Positions 5,869 to 12,063 of a DNA stretch of 29,851 bases are shown piece after piece. How positions within the stretch are numbered: position 1 is the first letter of the stretch; every line of letters begins with the position of its first letter. Both the position numbers and the translations under genes were made by a program. Under the pieces are notes generated by a model. That model was not told the DNA's origin. It searched no databases and saw only the letters and a list, made by a program, of their open reading frames with translations. The stretch comes from a virus, in IMG/VR virus record IMGVR_UViG_3300009091_000045, positions 1-29,851 of that record. One strand, written 5' to 3'.

Positions 5869-6698
5869 TTGTCGCCGCCGCGATGAGTGCGCTCGCCTGG
5901 TTCCTGATCCGCCTGGACGAGCGGAGTTCGATGGCGCCCGACAGCCTCTACTATGCTCTGATGGCGCGGGGCGAGAAGGTGCCGCGCCCCTTCTGCGGAC
6001 GCTGGCTGTTCCCGCTGATCTTCCGCGAACGGCTCCGCGCCTGGAACGTCATGGTCGCCGTGATGTTCGTTGTCGGCGGCTGCGCGATGTACACCCTGGC
6101 CGGCAACAACCTGGTCGCCACGTTGCTGTGGGTCTGGCTGCCCAACACCCGCTTCCATCTCCGACACCCGATGCTGGTCGATCTGCCGGGCATCGTCCTG
6201 CCGATGGCAGCGGCAGCGTGGGCGCCCGATTCGCTGGCCTGGAAGCTGCCCCTGGCGTTCTTGATTGGCGCCACGCGCGAGTGGGGCGTCATCTGGTATG
6301 CCATCCTGGCAGCCTGTCCGCCGGCGCTACTGGCTGGCTTCGCCGGCACGGCAGTCGGCTACTTCTGGAAGGGCAGGCCAGGCCAGCAAGGGGACAACGA
6401 CTTCATCACCGATCCCTTCCACACCGTCACGCGCTACCGCATGGGGCACCTGTTCAACTACCGGCTCATGCTGCTGCCGTGGGGCATGGTCCTGCCGCTC
6501 GCCGTGTTCTCTGGCGTCATGCCCTGGCACTGGTTTATCCTAGCCTACGCTCCGCTGGTCATTGCGACCGATCACGCACGCATCTACCTCTACGCCGCTC
6601 CCGTTCTGATACTGGCTGCCGTGCAGGCGCCTGTGCCCGCGATCCTCTGGGGTGGGATCGTTCTCGCGCACGTCTTCAACCCCTATCGAGGTGCCTGA
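5865..6698 (+). CDS. Polytopic membrane protein, possibly GT-C-like
   Basis: The protein (277 aa) has about six to eight hydrophobic segments, for example near residues 1-15, 62-80, 83-92, 108-120, 127-150, 153-168, 204-220, 223-236 and 243-270. An N-terminal soluble loop after the first span contains DSLYYALMARG and VPRPFCGRWLFP (about 26-49). An acidic residue in the first large loop and an R.L.P pattern recall membrane-bound, polyprenol-phosphate-sugar-dependent GT-C glycosyltransferases, but this resemblance is from memory and weak. The ATG at 5865 has GGAGGGG upstream. Position next to the glycosyltransferase and acyltransferase supports a role in sugar transfer or export. Confidence 0.65.
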   Translation: MIVAAAMSALAWFLIRLDERSSMAPDSLYYALMARGEKVPRPFCGRWLFPLIFRERLRAWNVMVAVMFVVGGCAMYTLAGNNLVATLLWVWLPNTRFHLRHPMLVDLPGIVLPMAAAAWAPDSLAWKLPLAFLIGATREWGVIWYAILAACPPALLAGFAGTAVGYFWKGRPGQQGDNDFITDPFHTVTRYRMGHLFNYRLMLLPWGMVLPLAVFSGVMPWHWFILAYAPLVIATDHARIYLYAAPVLILAAVQAPVPAILWGGIVLAHVFNPYRGA

Positions 6699-6964
6699 TG
6701 CCTGGAGAACATGCCAAAGGCGTCCCGCTGTGTTCGCTGTGGCTGAACACGACGAAGGACGGACGTGAGTACTACCGTGGCCGGCTGGGCGATGCCAGCA
6801 TCATGGGCTGGATCAACACGGAGAAGACGAACGAGAAACAGCCCGACATCCGCCTGATGCTCTACCCCGCGCCGACGAAGCGCGAGGAGGGCAGCGAGCG
6901 CCCGGCGCCCAAGCCGAAGCCGGCTGCCGGCACTCCCAACTCTGACGACGACATCCCGTACTGA
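6698..6964 (+). CDS. Small SSB-like protein with acidic DDDIPY tail (88 aa)
   Basis: The start ATG overlaps the preceding stop (TGATG). Residues 8-56 are beta-rich and contain SLWLNTTKDGREYYRGRLGD (13-32) and a KQPDIRLMLYP strand, similar to short DUF736-like or SSB-like phage proteins. A Lys/Pro linker (57-78) ends in SDDDIPY, almost the same as the DDDIPF tip of bacterial SSB that recruits RecQ, RecO, PriA and other SSB-interacting proteins. It lies 8 nt upstream of RecT, so a role in coating or handing over single-stranded DNA is likely. The fold itself is inferred. Confidence 0.65.
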   Translation: MPGEHAKGVPLCSLWLNTTKDGREYYRGRLGDASIMGWINTEKTNEKQPDIRLMLYPAPTKREEGSERPAPKPKPAAGTPNSDDDIPY

Positions 6965-6972
6965 GGTGAACT

Positions 6973-7917
6973 GTGGGCGAACTGGTCACAACCAAGCAGA
7001 AGGGGTTGACGATCCGCGACATGTTCGAGGCGCGGAAGCACGAGATCGCCAAAGCGATCCCGCGCGGCCTCGACCCGCAACGCTTCCTGCGCGTGGCGTT
7101 GACGACGATCCAGAACAACCAGAAGCTGCTCGACTGCACTCCGTCGAGCCTCATGGCGTGCGTGATGCAGGCAAGCCAGTGGGGGCTGGAACTGGATCAG
7201 GTGTTGGGCCAGGCATACCTGGTGCCCTACGCCGGCAAGGCAACCCTGATCATCGGCTACCGTGGCCTGCTGGAGATGGCGCGCCGCCACGTCTCCATCC
7301 AGAGCATCACGGCCCGCCTCGTCTACGAGAAGGACAGCCTGAACGTCGAGTACGGGCTGGAGCCTGTCCTGGAACACCGTCCCTACCTCAACCCGGATCG
7401 GGGCGAGGTTGTCGGCGCCTATTGCGTCTGGCGCCTGAAGGATGTAGGCGATCCCGAGTTCGTCTACATGCCCCGGCATGAACTGGACGCCATCCGCGAA
7501 CGCTCCCGCGCGTCCGAGTCTGGCCCCTGGGTGACGGACTTCGACATGATGTGCCTCAAGAGCGTCATCCGGCGGGCGAGCCGCTTCTGGCCGCAGTCCA
7601 CCGACCTGGGCCGCGCCGTCGCCATCGACGAGCGGCAGGAACTGGGCCTGGACATGGGGCACGTCGAGTACGACATCGAGCCGACACCGGAACCGAAGAA
7701 GCTGGCCGATGCGCTGCCGCCGATCCCCACCCCAGCCGTCACCAGCAGCAGCAACACCTCCACCGCAGAGGATCGCGCCATCGACGCCGAGATTGCCGCG
7801 AAGGAGACGAAGCCCGACTTCGTACCTCACCCCGTCACGCCGACCATTGACCCGGCGGCGCGCGAAGACATCCGGAAAGAACACGATGCCAGACACGAAC
7901 CCAGAAAGGCCCGGTGA
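6973..7917 (+). CDS. recT: RecT-family single-strand annealing protein
   Basis: RecT binds single-stranded DNA left by the phage exonuclease and anneals it to a complementary strand. The core runs from about residue 15 to 225. Recognisable parts are QRFLRVALTTIQNN (36-49), CTPSSLMACVMQASQWGLELD (55-75), GQAYLVPYAGKATLIIGYRGLLEMARR (79-105), and the C-terminal DFDMMCLKSVIRRASRFWP (189-207). The last 80 residues form a Pro/Ser/Thr linker and a charged tail. The start is GTG 6973, with GAGGTGA at 6963-6969. It follows the SSB-like gene and overlaps the zinc-ribbon gene by 32 nt, completing a nuclease-SSB-annealase set. Confidence 0.95.
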   Translation: MGELVTTKQKGLTIRDMFEARKHEIAKAIPRGLDPQRFLRVALTTIQNNQKLLDCTPSSLMACVMQASQWGLELDQVLGQAYLVPYAGKATLIIGYRGLLEMARRHVSIQSITARLVYEKDSLNVEYGLEPVLEHRPYLNPDRGEVVGAYCVWRLKDVGDPEFVYMPRHELDAIRERSRASESGPWVTDFDMMCLKSVIRRASRFWPQSTDLGRAVAIDERQELGLDMGHVEYDIEPTPEPKKLADALPPIPTPAVTSSSNTSTAEDRAIDAEIAAKETKPDFVPHPVTPTIDPAAREDIRKEHDARHEPRKAR

Positions 7918-8128
7918 TGTCCCACCCCCTCGATCCTGCTGGTGCCGAGCCTGTGGTGGAACCGACTTCATCTGGGATCGACTCCTTCTTTGGAGGTGTG
8001 CCGACTGTGGATGCCCGGATGGCTGGACTCCGCTCGAACATGGGCACTTCATCAGCCGTGACGGCACCGCCACGCTCCGCACCCCTCAGAACGGCCCTGG
8101 GGGTTCACTTCTCCGGCAAGTGCGGTGA
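7886..8128 (+). CDS. Small zinc-ribbon protein (80 aa)
   Basis: A CRAC pair (Cys20, Cys23) and a CADC pair (Cys38, Cys41) are separated by 14 residues with an aromatic core (FIWDRLLLWR), a typical zinc-ribbon or rubredoxin-like knuckle. The start is ATG 7886 with GGAAAGA upstream, inside the 3' end of recT. The region before residue 18 and after residue 55 is low in complexity. This frame is more protein-like than the methyltransferase frame in the same stretch, so I shorten the methyltransferase. Position between recT and the methyltransferase suggests a DNA-transaction accessory role. Confidence 0.6.
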   Translation: MPDTNPERPGDVPPPRSCWCRACGGTDFIWDRLLLWRCADCGCPDGWTPLEHGHFISRDGTATLRTPQNGPGGSLLRQVR

Positions 8129-8576
8129 CTGGCGCACGCCTCCCGTCCTCTGGAATCGCCTGCTGCAAGAGTTCGCCTTCGACCTCGACGTGGCGGCGAC
8201 TCCAGAGGATCGCCTGATCGGCGTCAGGTCCGCCGGCTGGGATGCCCTGGAACCGCTCGCATCCTGGGGATACGTCAACTACATCAACCCGCCCTACGGC
8301 AACGTCGTCGGCAAGTGGATCGACGCCGTGCAGGTTCACAACAACATCGACGCGGCGACCGTCGTCATGCTGCTGCCGGCCAGGACGGACACCCTCTGGT
8401 GGCATGGGGGCGTTCACACGGCGGACGAGGTGCGCTTCATCAAGGGGCGCCTCAAGTTTCTGAACAAGGACGGACTGGAGATGAGCAGTGCGCCGTTCCC
8501 GTCCTGTGTAGCGGTGTGGTATCCCCGCGCCGGCCTCCGCAAGGCAGCCCCCCGCTTCTCGACGTTCCAGTGGTAG
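8040..8576 (+). CDS. Phage-type DNA N6-adenine methyltransferase (Dam family)
   Basis: The protein (178 aa) transfers a methyl group from S-adenosylmethionine to adenine in DNA. It carries the phage Dam-type signatures WRTPPVLWNRL (31-41), FDLDVAATPEDR (47-58), the catalytic NPPYG (83-87), LLPARTDTLWWH (111-122), GRLKF (136-140) and APFPS (151-155). Length fits the family (about 160-180 aa). Most family members act at GATC, which fits the high GATC density of this window. The open frame reaches ATG 7914 or 7917, but the extra residues look like a shadow of the zinc-ribbon gene. ATG 8040 is my choice, without a clear ribosome site. Confidence 0.85.
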   Translation: MGTSSAVTAPPRSAPLRTALGVHFSGKCGDWRTPPVLWNRLLQEFAFDLDVAATPEDRLIGVRSAGWDALEPLASWGYVNYINPPYGNVVGKWIDAVQVHNNIDAATVVMLLPARTDTLWWHGGVHTADEVRFIKGRLKFLNKDGLEMSSAPFPSCVAVWYPRAGLRKAAPRFSTFQW

Positions 8577-8582
8577 CCAGAC

Positions 8583-9635
8583 ATGCGGGTCCATCCGAAC
8601 TTCTGGCTGGGAACCAGCGGGCAGCAGTTGCGGGGCATGGGCACCGACCATCTGCTGCTCGCGCTGTACTTCCTGACCAACCCGCACGTCAATCTCTACG
8701 GGTTGTACTACCTGCCCGTGGCGACCATCACAGCGGAGACAGGAATCAAGAAGAACCTGCACGGGATCATCGACCATATCGCCACGACCGAGTTCGCGTA
8801 CTACCGGGACAGTTGGATCTGGGTGCCCCGGATGCTCCGGTTCCAAATGGGCGACTTCTCGCCGGCGGACAACCGGCTGAAGTCCGCCGCCCGCTGGTAC
8901 GCGCAACTCCCTTCGACATGCCCTTTCCTCTCCGCCTTCTGGGCGGAATACAACGGTGCGTTGCCGTTGGGGGAGTGTCGGGGGACGGTGGAGCCGGCGC
9001 CCGCTGGGAACACAGTCAAGGATTCATCCGCCTTGGTTGTGGTGGGGGCGCCGGCCCCCACTGTCGATCCCCAGCGTCTGCTCTTTGAACACTGGTGGGA
9101 GTTGTACCCAAAGAAGCACGGGAAGCGCGCCGCCTGGGCGGAGTGGCTGAAGCTGAAGCCGACCGGCACCCAGGTCGAAGCCTGGTGCGACACCCTGGTG
9201 CGCCAGACCCAGAGCCGCGAGTGGCTGAAGGACGGGGGACAGTTCATCCCCGATCCGGAACGCTACCTGAAGCGCGGCAAGTACGAGGACATCCTGCTGG
9301 ATCGGCCCATTGTGGGCGAGCGACAGACGAACAACTTTTCGGCCCTGGCCGATTTTGCCCAGAGGAAGTTGACCGATGAGCGTAGACCGCCGGCTGGCCC
9401 TGTGGGGAGAGACGATGGCGAAGCTGGGCGCCGCCTTCGACAAGACACTGGACCAACCCCAGTTGGACATCTACTGGGAACAGTTGTCCGACGTGAACCC
9501 GTCCCTGCTCCTCGAAGCCGCCCTGAAGTGGATCAAGGAACAGACCCGCTTCCCCCGGATCGCGGATCTCCGCGAGTACTGCGACCGAGTGAGGCCACAG
9601 CAGGCACTGATCCCCGCGCCCACCATCGACGGTGA
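8583..9635 (+). CDS. Phage replication initiation protein, probable real end near 9372
   Basis: The N-terminal 90 residues (LLLALYFLTNPHVNLYGLYY, then ETGIKKNLHGIIDHI) look like the winged-helix domain of phage replisome organisers that bind the origin. A linker follows (about 128-160). The C-terminal domain has YPKKHGKRAAWAEW (about 174-187) and GQFIPDPERYLKRGKYED (about 219-236), which recur in phage replication and primosome proteins. The annotated frame runs 260 nt into the helicase-loader gene, and those last 85 residues are Arg/Pro/Asp-rich shadow sequence. A shift to the +1 frame would end at TGA 9370-9372, 3 nt before the next ATG. The role is to open the origin and recruit the loader. 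Confidence 0.75.
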   Translation: MRVHPNFWLGTSGQQLRGMGTDHLLLALYFLTNPHVNLYGLYYLPVATITAETGIKKNLHGIIDHIATTEFAYYRDSWIWVPRMLRFQMGDFSPADNRLKSAARWYAQLPSTCPFLSAFWAEYNGALPLGECRGTVEPAPAGNTVKDSSALVVVGAPAPTVDPQRLLFEHWWELYPKKHGKRAAWAEWLKLKPTGTQVEAWCDTLVRQTQSREWLKDGGQFIPDPERYLKRGKYEDILLDRPIVGERQTNNFSALADFAQRKLTDERRPPAGPVGRDDGEAGRRLRQDTGPTPVGHLLGTVVRREPVPAPRSRPEVDQGTDPLPPDRGSPRVLRPSEATAGTDPRAHHRR

Positions 9636-9837
9636 GCCGACCTATCACTGCCCGATCTGCCAGGACCGCGAAGGTGCCTGGGAGTCGTTCACCAAGTACG
9701 TCGAAGCCTACGGATGCGAGGTGCCCTATGTCCGACGATGCTCCTGTTACCAGTCCAACCCCGTCCACGTTGCCCGACTCGAACAGGCCAGGAAGTACCA
9801 TGCCGAAGAACCCAACCGAAAGCGTTTCCGGTCCTGA
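9376..9837 (+). CDS. G39P-like replicative helicase loader with zinc-binding C-terminus
   Basis: The protein (153 aa) resembles loaders such as SPP1 G39P, which deliver a DnaB-type helicase to the initiator. The N-terminal domain (about 5-72) is helical, with GETMAKLGAAFDKTL, IYWEQLSDVNPSLLLEA and KWIKEQTRFPRIADLREYC, the last being the typical FP..ADLR signature. The C-terminal part has CPIC (Cys92, Cys95) and CSC (Cys122, Cys124), a probable metal site. The start is ATG 9376 with AGAGGAAG at 9360-9367. No helicase gene is in the window, so it probably recruits host DnaB. Confidence 0.75.
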   Translation: MSVDRRLALWGETMAKLGAAFDKTLDQPQLDIYWEQLSDVNPSLLLEAALKWIKEQTRFPRIADLREYCDRVRPQQALIPAPTIDGEPTYHCPICQDREGAWESFTKYVEAYGCEVPYVRRCSCYQSNPVHVARLEQARKYHAEEPNRKRFRS

Positions 9838-9949
9838 CGGGCTGGATGTCGTAAGCTATCCCCAGAACTATGGGGAGCCTCCTCACCTCCACCCGGCGGA
9901 CCCGCCCGAGCCGGAGTACCTCCCGGAGCCGGAGTCCATCGAGTTCTGA
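9800..9949 (+). CDS. Small acidic Pro-rich protein (49 aa)
   Basis: A short frame starts at ATG 9800 with AGGAAG at about 9790-9795. It overlaps the end of the loader gene and ends at 9949, two bases before the next GTG start. The product is Pro/Glu-rich (EPPHLHPADPPEPEYLPEPE) and probably unstructured. The ribosome site and tight packing support it, but the composition gives no function. It may be a leader for translation of the next gene. Confidence 0.4.
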   Translation: MPKNPTESVSGPDGLDVVSYPQNYGEPPHLHPADPPEPEYLPEPESIEF

Positions 9950-9950
9950 C

Positions 9951-10358
9951 GTGGAGAGTTGGGGACGACTCATTCACGTCGTCAGTGAGGTCGCTGACGA
10001 GCATCGCCAGGTCGTTGGCGACCTCATGGCCCAGATCGCTACCCTCAAAGCGCGGATCCGAGAACTGGAGAACGAGCGTGGATCGCAGCCTGAACTTCCG
10101 CGTCGTCGGGATTGCTGCCGCGAAGGGCAGTATGCGAGCGTTCCTGCCGAAAGGCAGCACCCGCCCGATCCTGACCAGCACAAACCGCTCTTTGAAATCC
10201 TGGGAGAACCTGGTCCGAGCGAAGGCGTCAGCGGCAGCCGAATCGCTCAACTGGTTGCTACCCGAACGGGACATCCCTGTTTCTGTGTTTGTCTCGATTG
10301 CCTTGCCCAGGCCCAAGAGCTTGCCCAAGAAGAAGCTCGCGCACACCAAGAAACCTGA
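9951..10358 (+). CDS. Short coiled-coil protein, 3' extent uncertain
   Basis: GTG 9951 opens a frame whose first 43 residues form a good coiled coil (VVSEVADEHRQVVGDLMAQI, then TLKARIRELENE). GACGTGGAG before it gives only weak ribosome-site support. The remaining 90 residues overlap the resolvase gene and have poor composition, apart from a Cys-containing stretch. The frame simply lacks a stop after the coiled coil. I see no slippery site at that point. The gene may be real only in its first half. Confidence 0.4.
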   Translation: MESWGRLIHVVSEVADEHRQVVGDLMAQIATLKARIRELENERGSQPELPRRRDCCREGQYASVPAERQHPPDPDQHKPLFEILGEPGPSEGVSGSRIAQLVATRTGHPCFCVCLDCLAQAQELAQEEARAHQET

Positions 10359-10521
10359 CCTGGACAAGCTCGCGCGCGGCATCCTGGATGCGCTGACGGG
10401 GATCTGCTATCACGACGACAGCCAGGTCACGTCCCTGTCCGCGACGAAAAGCTATACTACCTTCCAGGATCAGGCGCCGTCCGTGATGGTCAGGGTGACA
10501 GTCGATGAGTTCTCCCTGTGA
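10078..10521 (+). CDS. rusA: RusA-family Holliday junction resolvase
   Basis: RusA cuts four-way junctions formed during recombination or replication, as a dimer that needs Mg2+. The acidic signature is KPDLDKLARGILDALTG (92-108), with Asp94 and Asp96, followed by YHDDSQV with Asp113 and Asp114. This matches the three essential Asp of E. coli RusA (70, 72 and 91) in spacing. A basic patch (RPKSLPKKKLAH, 78-89) precedes them. Length (147 aa) is normal for the family. The GTG start at 10078 has GGAG at about 10067-10070. It completes the exonuclease-RecT recombination set. Confidence 0.9.
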   Translation: MDRSLNFRVVGIAAAKGSMRAFLPKGSTRPILTSTNRSLKSWENLVRAKASAAAESLNWLLPERDIPVSVFVSIALPRPKSLPKKKLAHTKKPDLDKLARGILDALTGICYHDDSQVTSLSATKSYTTFQDQAPSVMVRVTVDEFSL

Positions 10522-10918
10522 CATCTGCAAGCATGGCACGGTGAGCGGATACTACCGCAACCGTGCCGGCGCCCCCGTTCACCTGTCTTGCCTTTTGGCA
10601 AAGGAACCAAACCATGCGCGGAAGACGTACTATCCTGGGCTTGCTGCTGCTGCTCCCCACGCTTGCGGCAGCGCAAACAGTCACGAACCCGACACGCGCC
10701 GAGTACAGCCCGAGCGCGGACCACAGCATCGTGACCCGGTACGAGATCGGCTACTTCCTGGCACCCGACGCGCCGACCCCGTTCTTCACGTCGGACCTGG
10801 GCAAACCGACCTGTTCCCCGATCTGCCAGAACATCCTGCCAGCCAAGCCGGCATTCGGCCCCTTCTGGGCAAAGGTCCGGGCCTACGGCACCCAGCAAGG
10901 CGGCGGCGAGATCGCTAG
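10505..10918 (+). CDS. Small Cys/His protein, real part probably residues 1-45
   Basis: ATG 10505 lies within the 3' end of the resolvase gene. The first residues carry a CDIC pair (Cys5, Cys8), then His26 and Cys29 (PVHLSCL), a plausible CxxC...HxxC zinc knuckle. A basic helical stretch follows (AKEPNHARKTYY). Beyond about residue 45 the frame overlaps the secreted-protein gene and its composition turns to Arg/Pro/His-rich shadow sequence. The frame lacks a stop there, so the true C-terminus is unclear. No ribosome site better than GTCGATG is seen. Confidence 0.4.
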   Translation: MSSPCDICKHGTVSGYYRNRAGAPVHLSCLLAKEPNHARKTYYPGLAAAAPHACGSANSHEPDTRRVQPERGPQHRDPVRDRLLPGTRRADPVLHVGPGQTDLFPDLPEHPASQAGIRPLLGKGPGLRHPARRRRDR

Positions 10919-10991
10919 CGTGTGGAGTGAGCCGTCCAACCCTTTCGTCTTACTCCCGCTCCCGGTAAGCCAACCGACCCTGAGCCGGTAA
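10614..10991 (+). CDS. Secreted FN3-like protein (125 aa)
   Basis: The ATG at 10614 follows AAAGGAA. Residues 1-20 are a clear signal peptide: basic MRGRR, a Leu-rich core (LGLLLLLPTL) and an AAA end, with cleavage before Gln21. The mature part looks like one fibronectin-III-like beta-sandwich: TRYEIGYFL, TSDLGKP, FWAKVRAYG and SVWSEPSNPF are in the usual strand order. Two Cys (CSPIC) could form a disulphide outside the cell. FN3-like domains on phages often bind carbohydrate or surfaces. Its position before the NlpC/P60-like gene suggests an exported, cell-envelope role. Confidence 0.65.
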   Translation: MRGRRTILGLLLLLPTLAAAQTVTNPTRAEYSPSADHSIVTRYEIGYFLAPDAPTPFFTSDLGKPTCSPICQNILPAKPAFGPFWAKVRAYGTQQGGGEIASVWSEPSNPFVLLPLPVSQPTLSR

Positions 10992-11031
10992 CGCGCGGGC
11001 GCCTGACCCGCTTTGCCTGTTGGATCTTCCG

Positions 11032-11595
11032 ATGCTGACCGTACCCCTCGTCGAGTTCGTTCAACCCCTGGACGTGTTGCTGTTTCGCCCCAACAGCATC
11101 GCCGGCTGGATCATCGCCATCAAGTCTTGGACGCGCGAGGCCAGCCACAGCGAGATCGTGGCGTACAAGAACACCGAGCGAGTGGTGACGTTCACGGCGA
11201 GGGGCGGCACCAGTAAGGGAGAGGACCAGAAGACGGGCGTCAACTTCTACAACGACCTAGCGGACCAGGTTCACCGGATCTCGATGGTCCTCCGACCACG
11301 CGACATGTCTCAGGCGCGTCCGATGCAAGCCTACACCTGGGCACTCAACGCTGCCGTGGGACAGAAGTACGACTACTCTGGCCTGCTGGTGTTCGCCCTG
11401 GCCGCGCGCCAGGGCGCCGCCGACAAGATGTTCTGCTCTGAAGCCTGCACGCGCTACCTGCGCCATGCGGAGGTGGATCCCTTCCACCCGAAGACGGACG
11501 CCGACCTGATCGCGCCCGGCACGTTCAAGTTCTCCCCGTACCTGATTCAGTACCCCGTGGAGTCCGGACGAGTGTTGGTCACGGAAGGATGCTGA
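11032..11595 (+). CDS. Permuted NlpC/P60-like (YiiX-type) papain-fold enzyme
   Basis: The protein (187 aa) has His39 in ASHSEIV before Cys135 in FCSEACTRYL, with PLDVLLFR (12-19) at the start. This His-before-Cys order is typical of circularly permuted NlpC/P60 and YiiX/LRAT-type enzymes, which act as thiol peptidases, amidases or acyltransferases. In a phage it could cut the peptide part of peptidoglycan and serve as the endolysin, but other substrates are possible. I start at ATG 11032 (GGA 8 nt upstream), since TTG 11020 lacks a ribosome site. It overlaps the next gene by one base (TGATG). Confidence 0.75.
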   Translation: MLTVPLVEFVQPLDVLLFRPNSIAGWIIAIKSWTREASHSEIVAYKNTERVVTFTARGGTSKGEDQKTGVNFYNDLADQVHRISMVLRPRDMSQARPMQAYTWALNAAVGQKYDYSGLLVFALAARQGAADKMFCSEACTRYLRHAEVDPFHPKTDADLIAPGTFKFSPYLIQYPVESGRVLVTEGC

Positions 11596-11804
11596 TGTAT
11601 GCCCCGATCCCGTTCGACGAAGCGCAAGAAGGAGTCTTTGTCTTTCCCGATAAAGTATGTCGGTACAGCGAAGGCAGAATCACTGAACCCGACAACTCCA
11701 TTTGGGATCTCGACCTCTGGCTTGCGGCCCACGATTACCGACTGCCCGACCTGGACTGGCATCCCGCCGTCCAACAACCCAGCCGTGAACGACCTGGTGC
11801 GTGA
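11595..11804 (+). CDS. Hypothetical small protein (69 aa)
   Basis: The ATG at 11595 shares a base with the preceding stop and has GGAAGGA at 11583-11589, a good ribosome site. The protein begins with a Pro/aromatic strand (YAPIPFDEAQEGVFVFP) followed by PDKVCRYSEGRI and an acidic, aromatic segment (DNSIWDLDLWLA). No family is recognised. The last 20 nt overlap the next gene, whose GTG start lies at 11785. Confidence 0.55.
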   Translation: MYAPIPFDEAQEGVFVFPDKVCRYSEGRITEPDNSIWDLDLWLAAHDYRLPDLDWHPAVQQPSRERPGA

Positions 11805-12063
11805 ACTGCTGGATCTGCACAACCAGAAGAACCACGACTACGCTTCCGAAGCGGACCCGTTCTCGAACTTCGCCTATGCCGCGCAGTTCGCCGGCGTCAC
11901 CGTCGATACCGTGTTCAAGGTGTTGATGGGGGTGAAGTGGGCACGCCTGAAGGAATTGCAGAACAAGCTCCAGCCCCGCAACGAATCCGTCCAGGACACC
12001 AGGCAAGACCTGGCCCTGTACACCTTGCTCTGGGCTGCCTACTCCAAGCTGCCGCCGTTCTAA
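11785..12063 (+). CDS. Small helical nucleotide-metabolism-like protein (DUF1599/MazG-like)
   Basis: The protein (92 aa) matches a short all-helical family common in phages. LLDLHNQKNHDYASEADPF (8-26), NFAYAAQ, KVLMGVKWARLKEL (45-58) and ESVQDTRQDLALY (68-80) are its hallmarks. The acidic ExxxDxxxD and KN.DY motifs resemble the metal site of all-alpha NTP pyrophosphohydrolases. Members are often called DUF1599 or nucleotide-modification-associated. A hydrolytic role is inference. The open frame reaches ATG 11599, but that part is a Ser/Thr/Pro-rich shadow of the previous gene, so GTG 11785 is my start, without a clear ribosome site. Confidence 0.65.
   Translation: MNDLVRELLDLHNQKNHDYASEADPFSNFAYAAQFAGVTVDTVFKVLMGVKWARLKELQNKLQPRNESVQDTRQDLALYTLLWAAYSKLPPF

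Noticed and set aside
6862-8082. 406-residue minus-strand open frame over recT
   Set aside because: RecT is unmistakable on the plus strand; the opposite frame has shadow composition.
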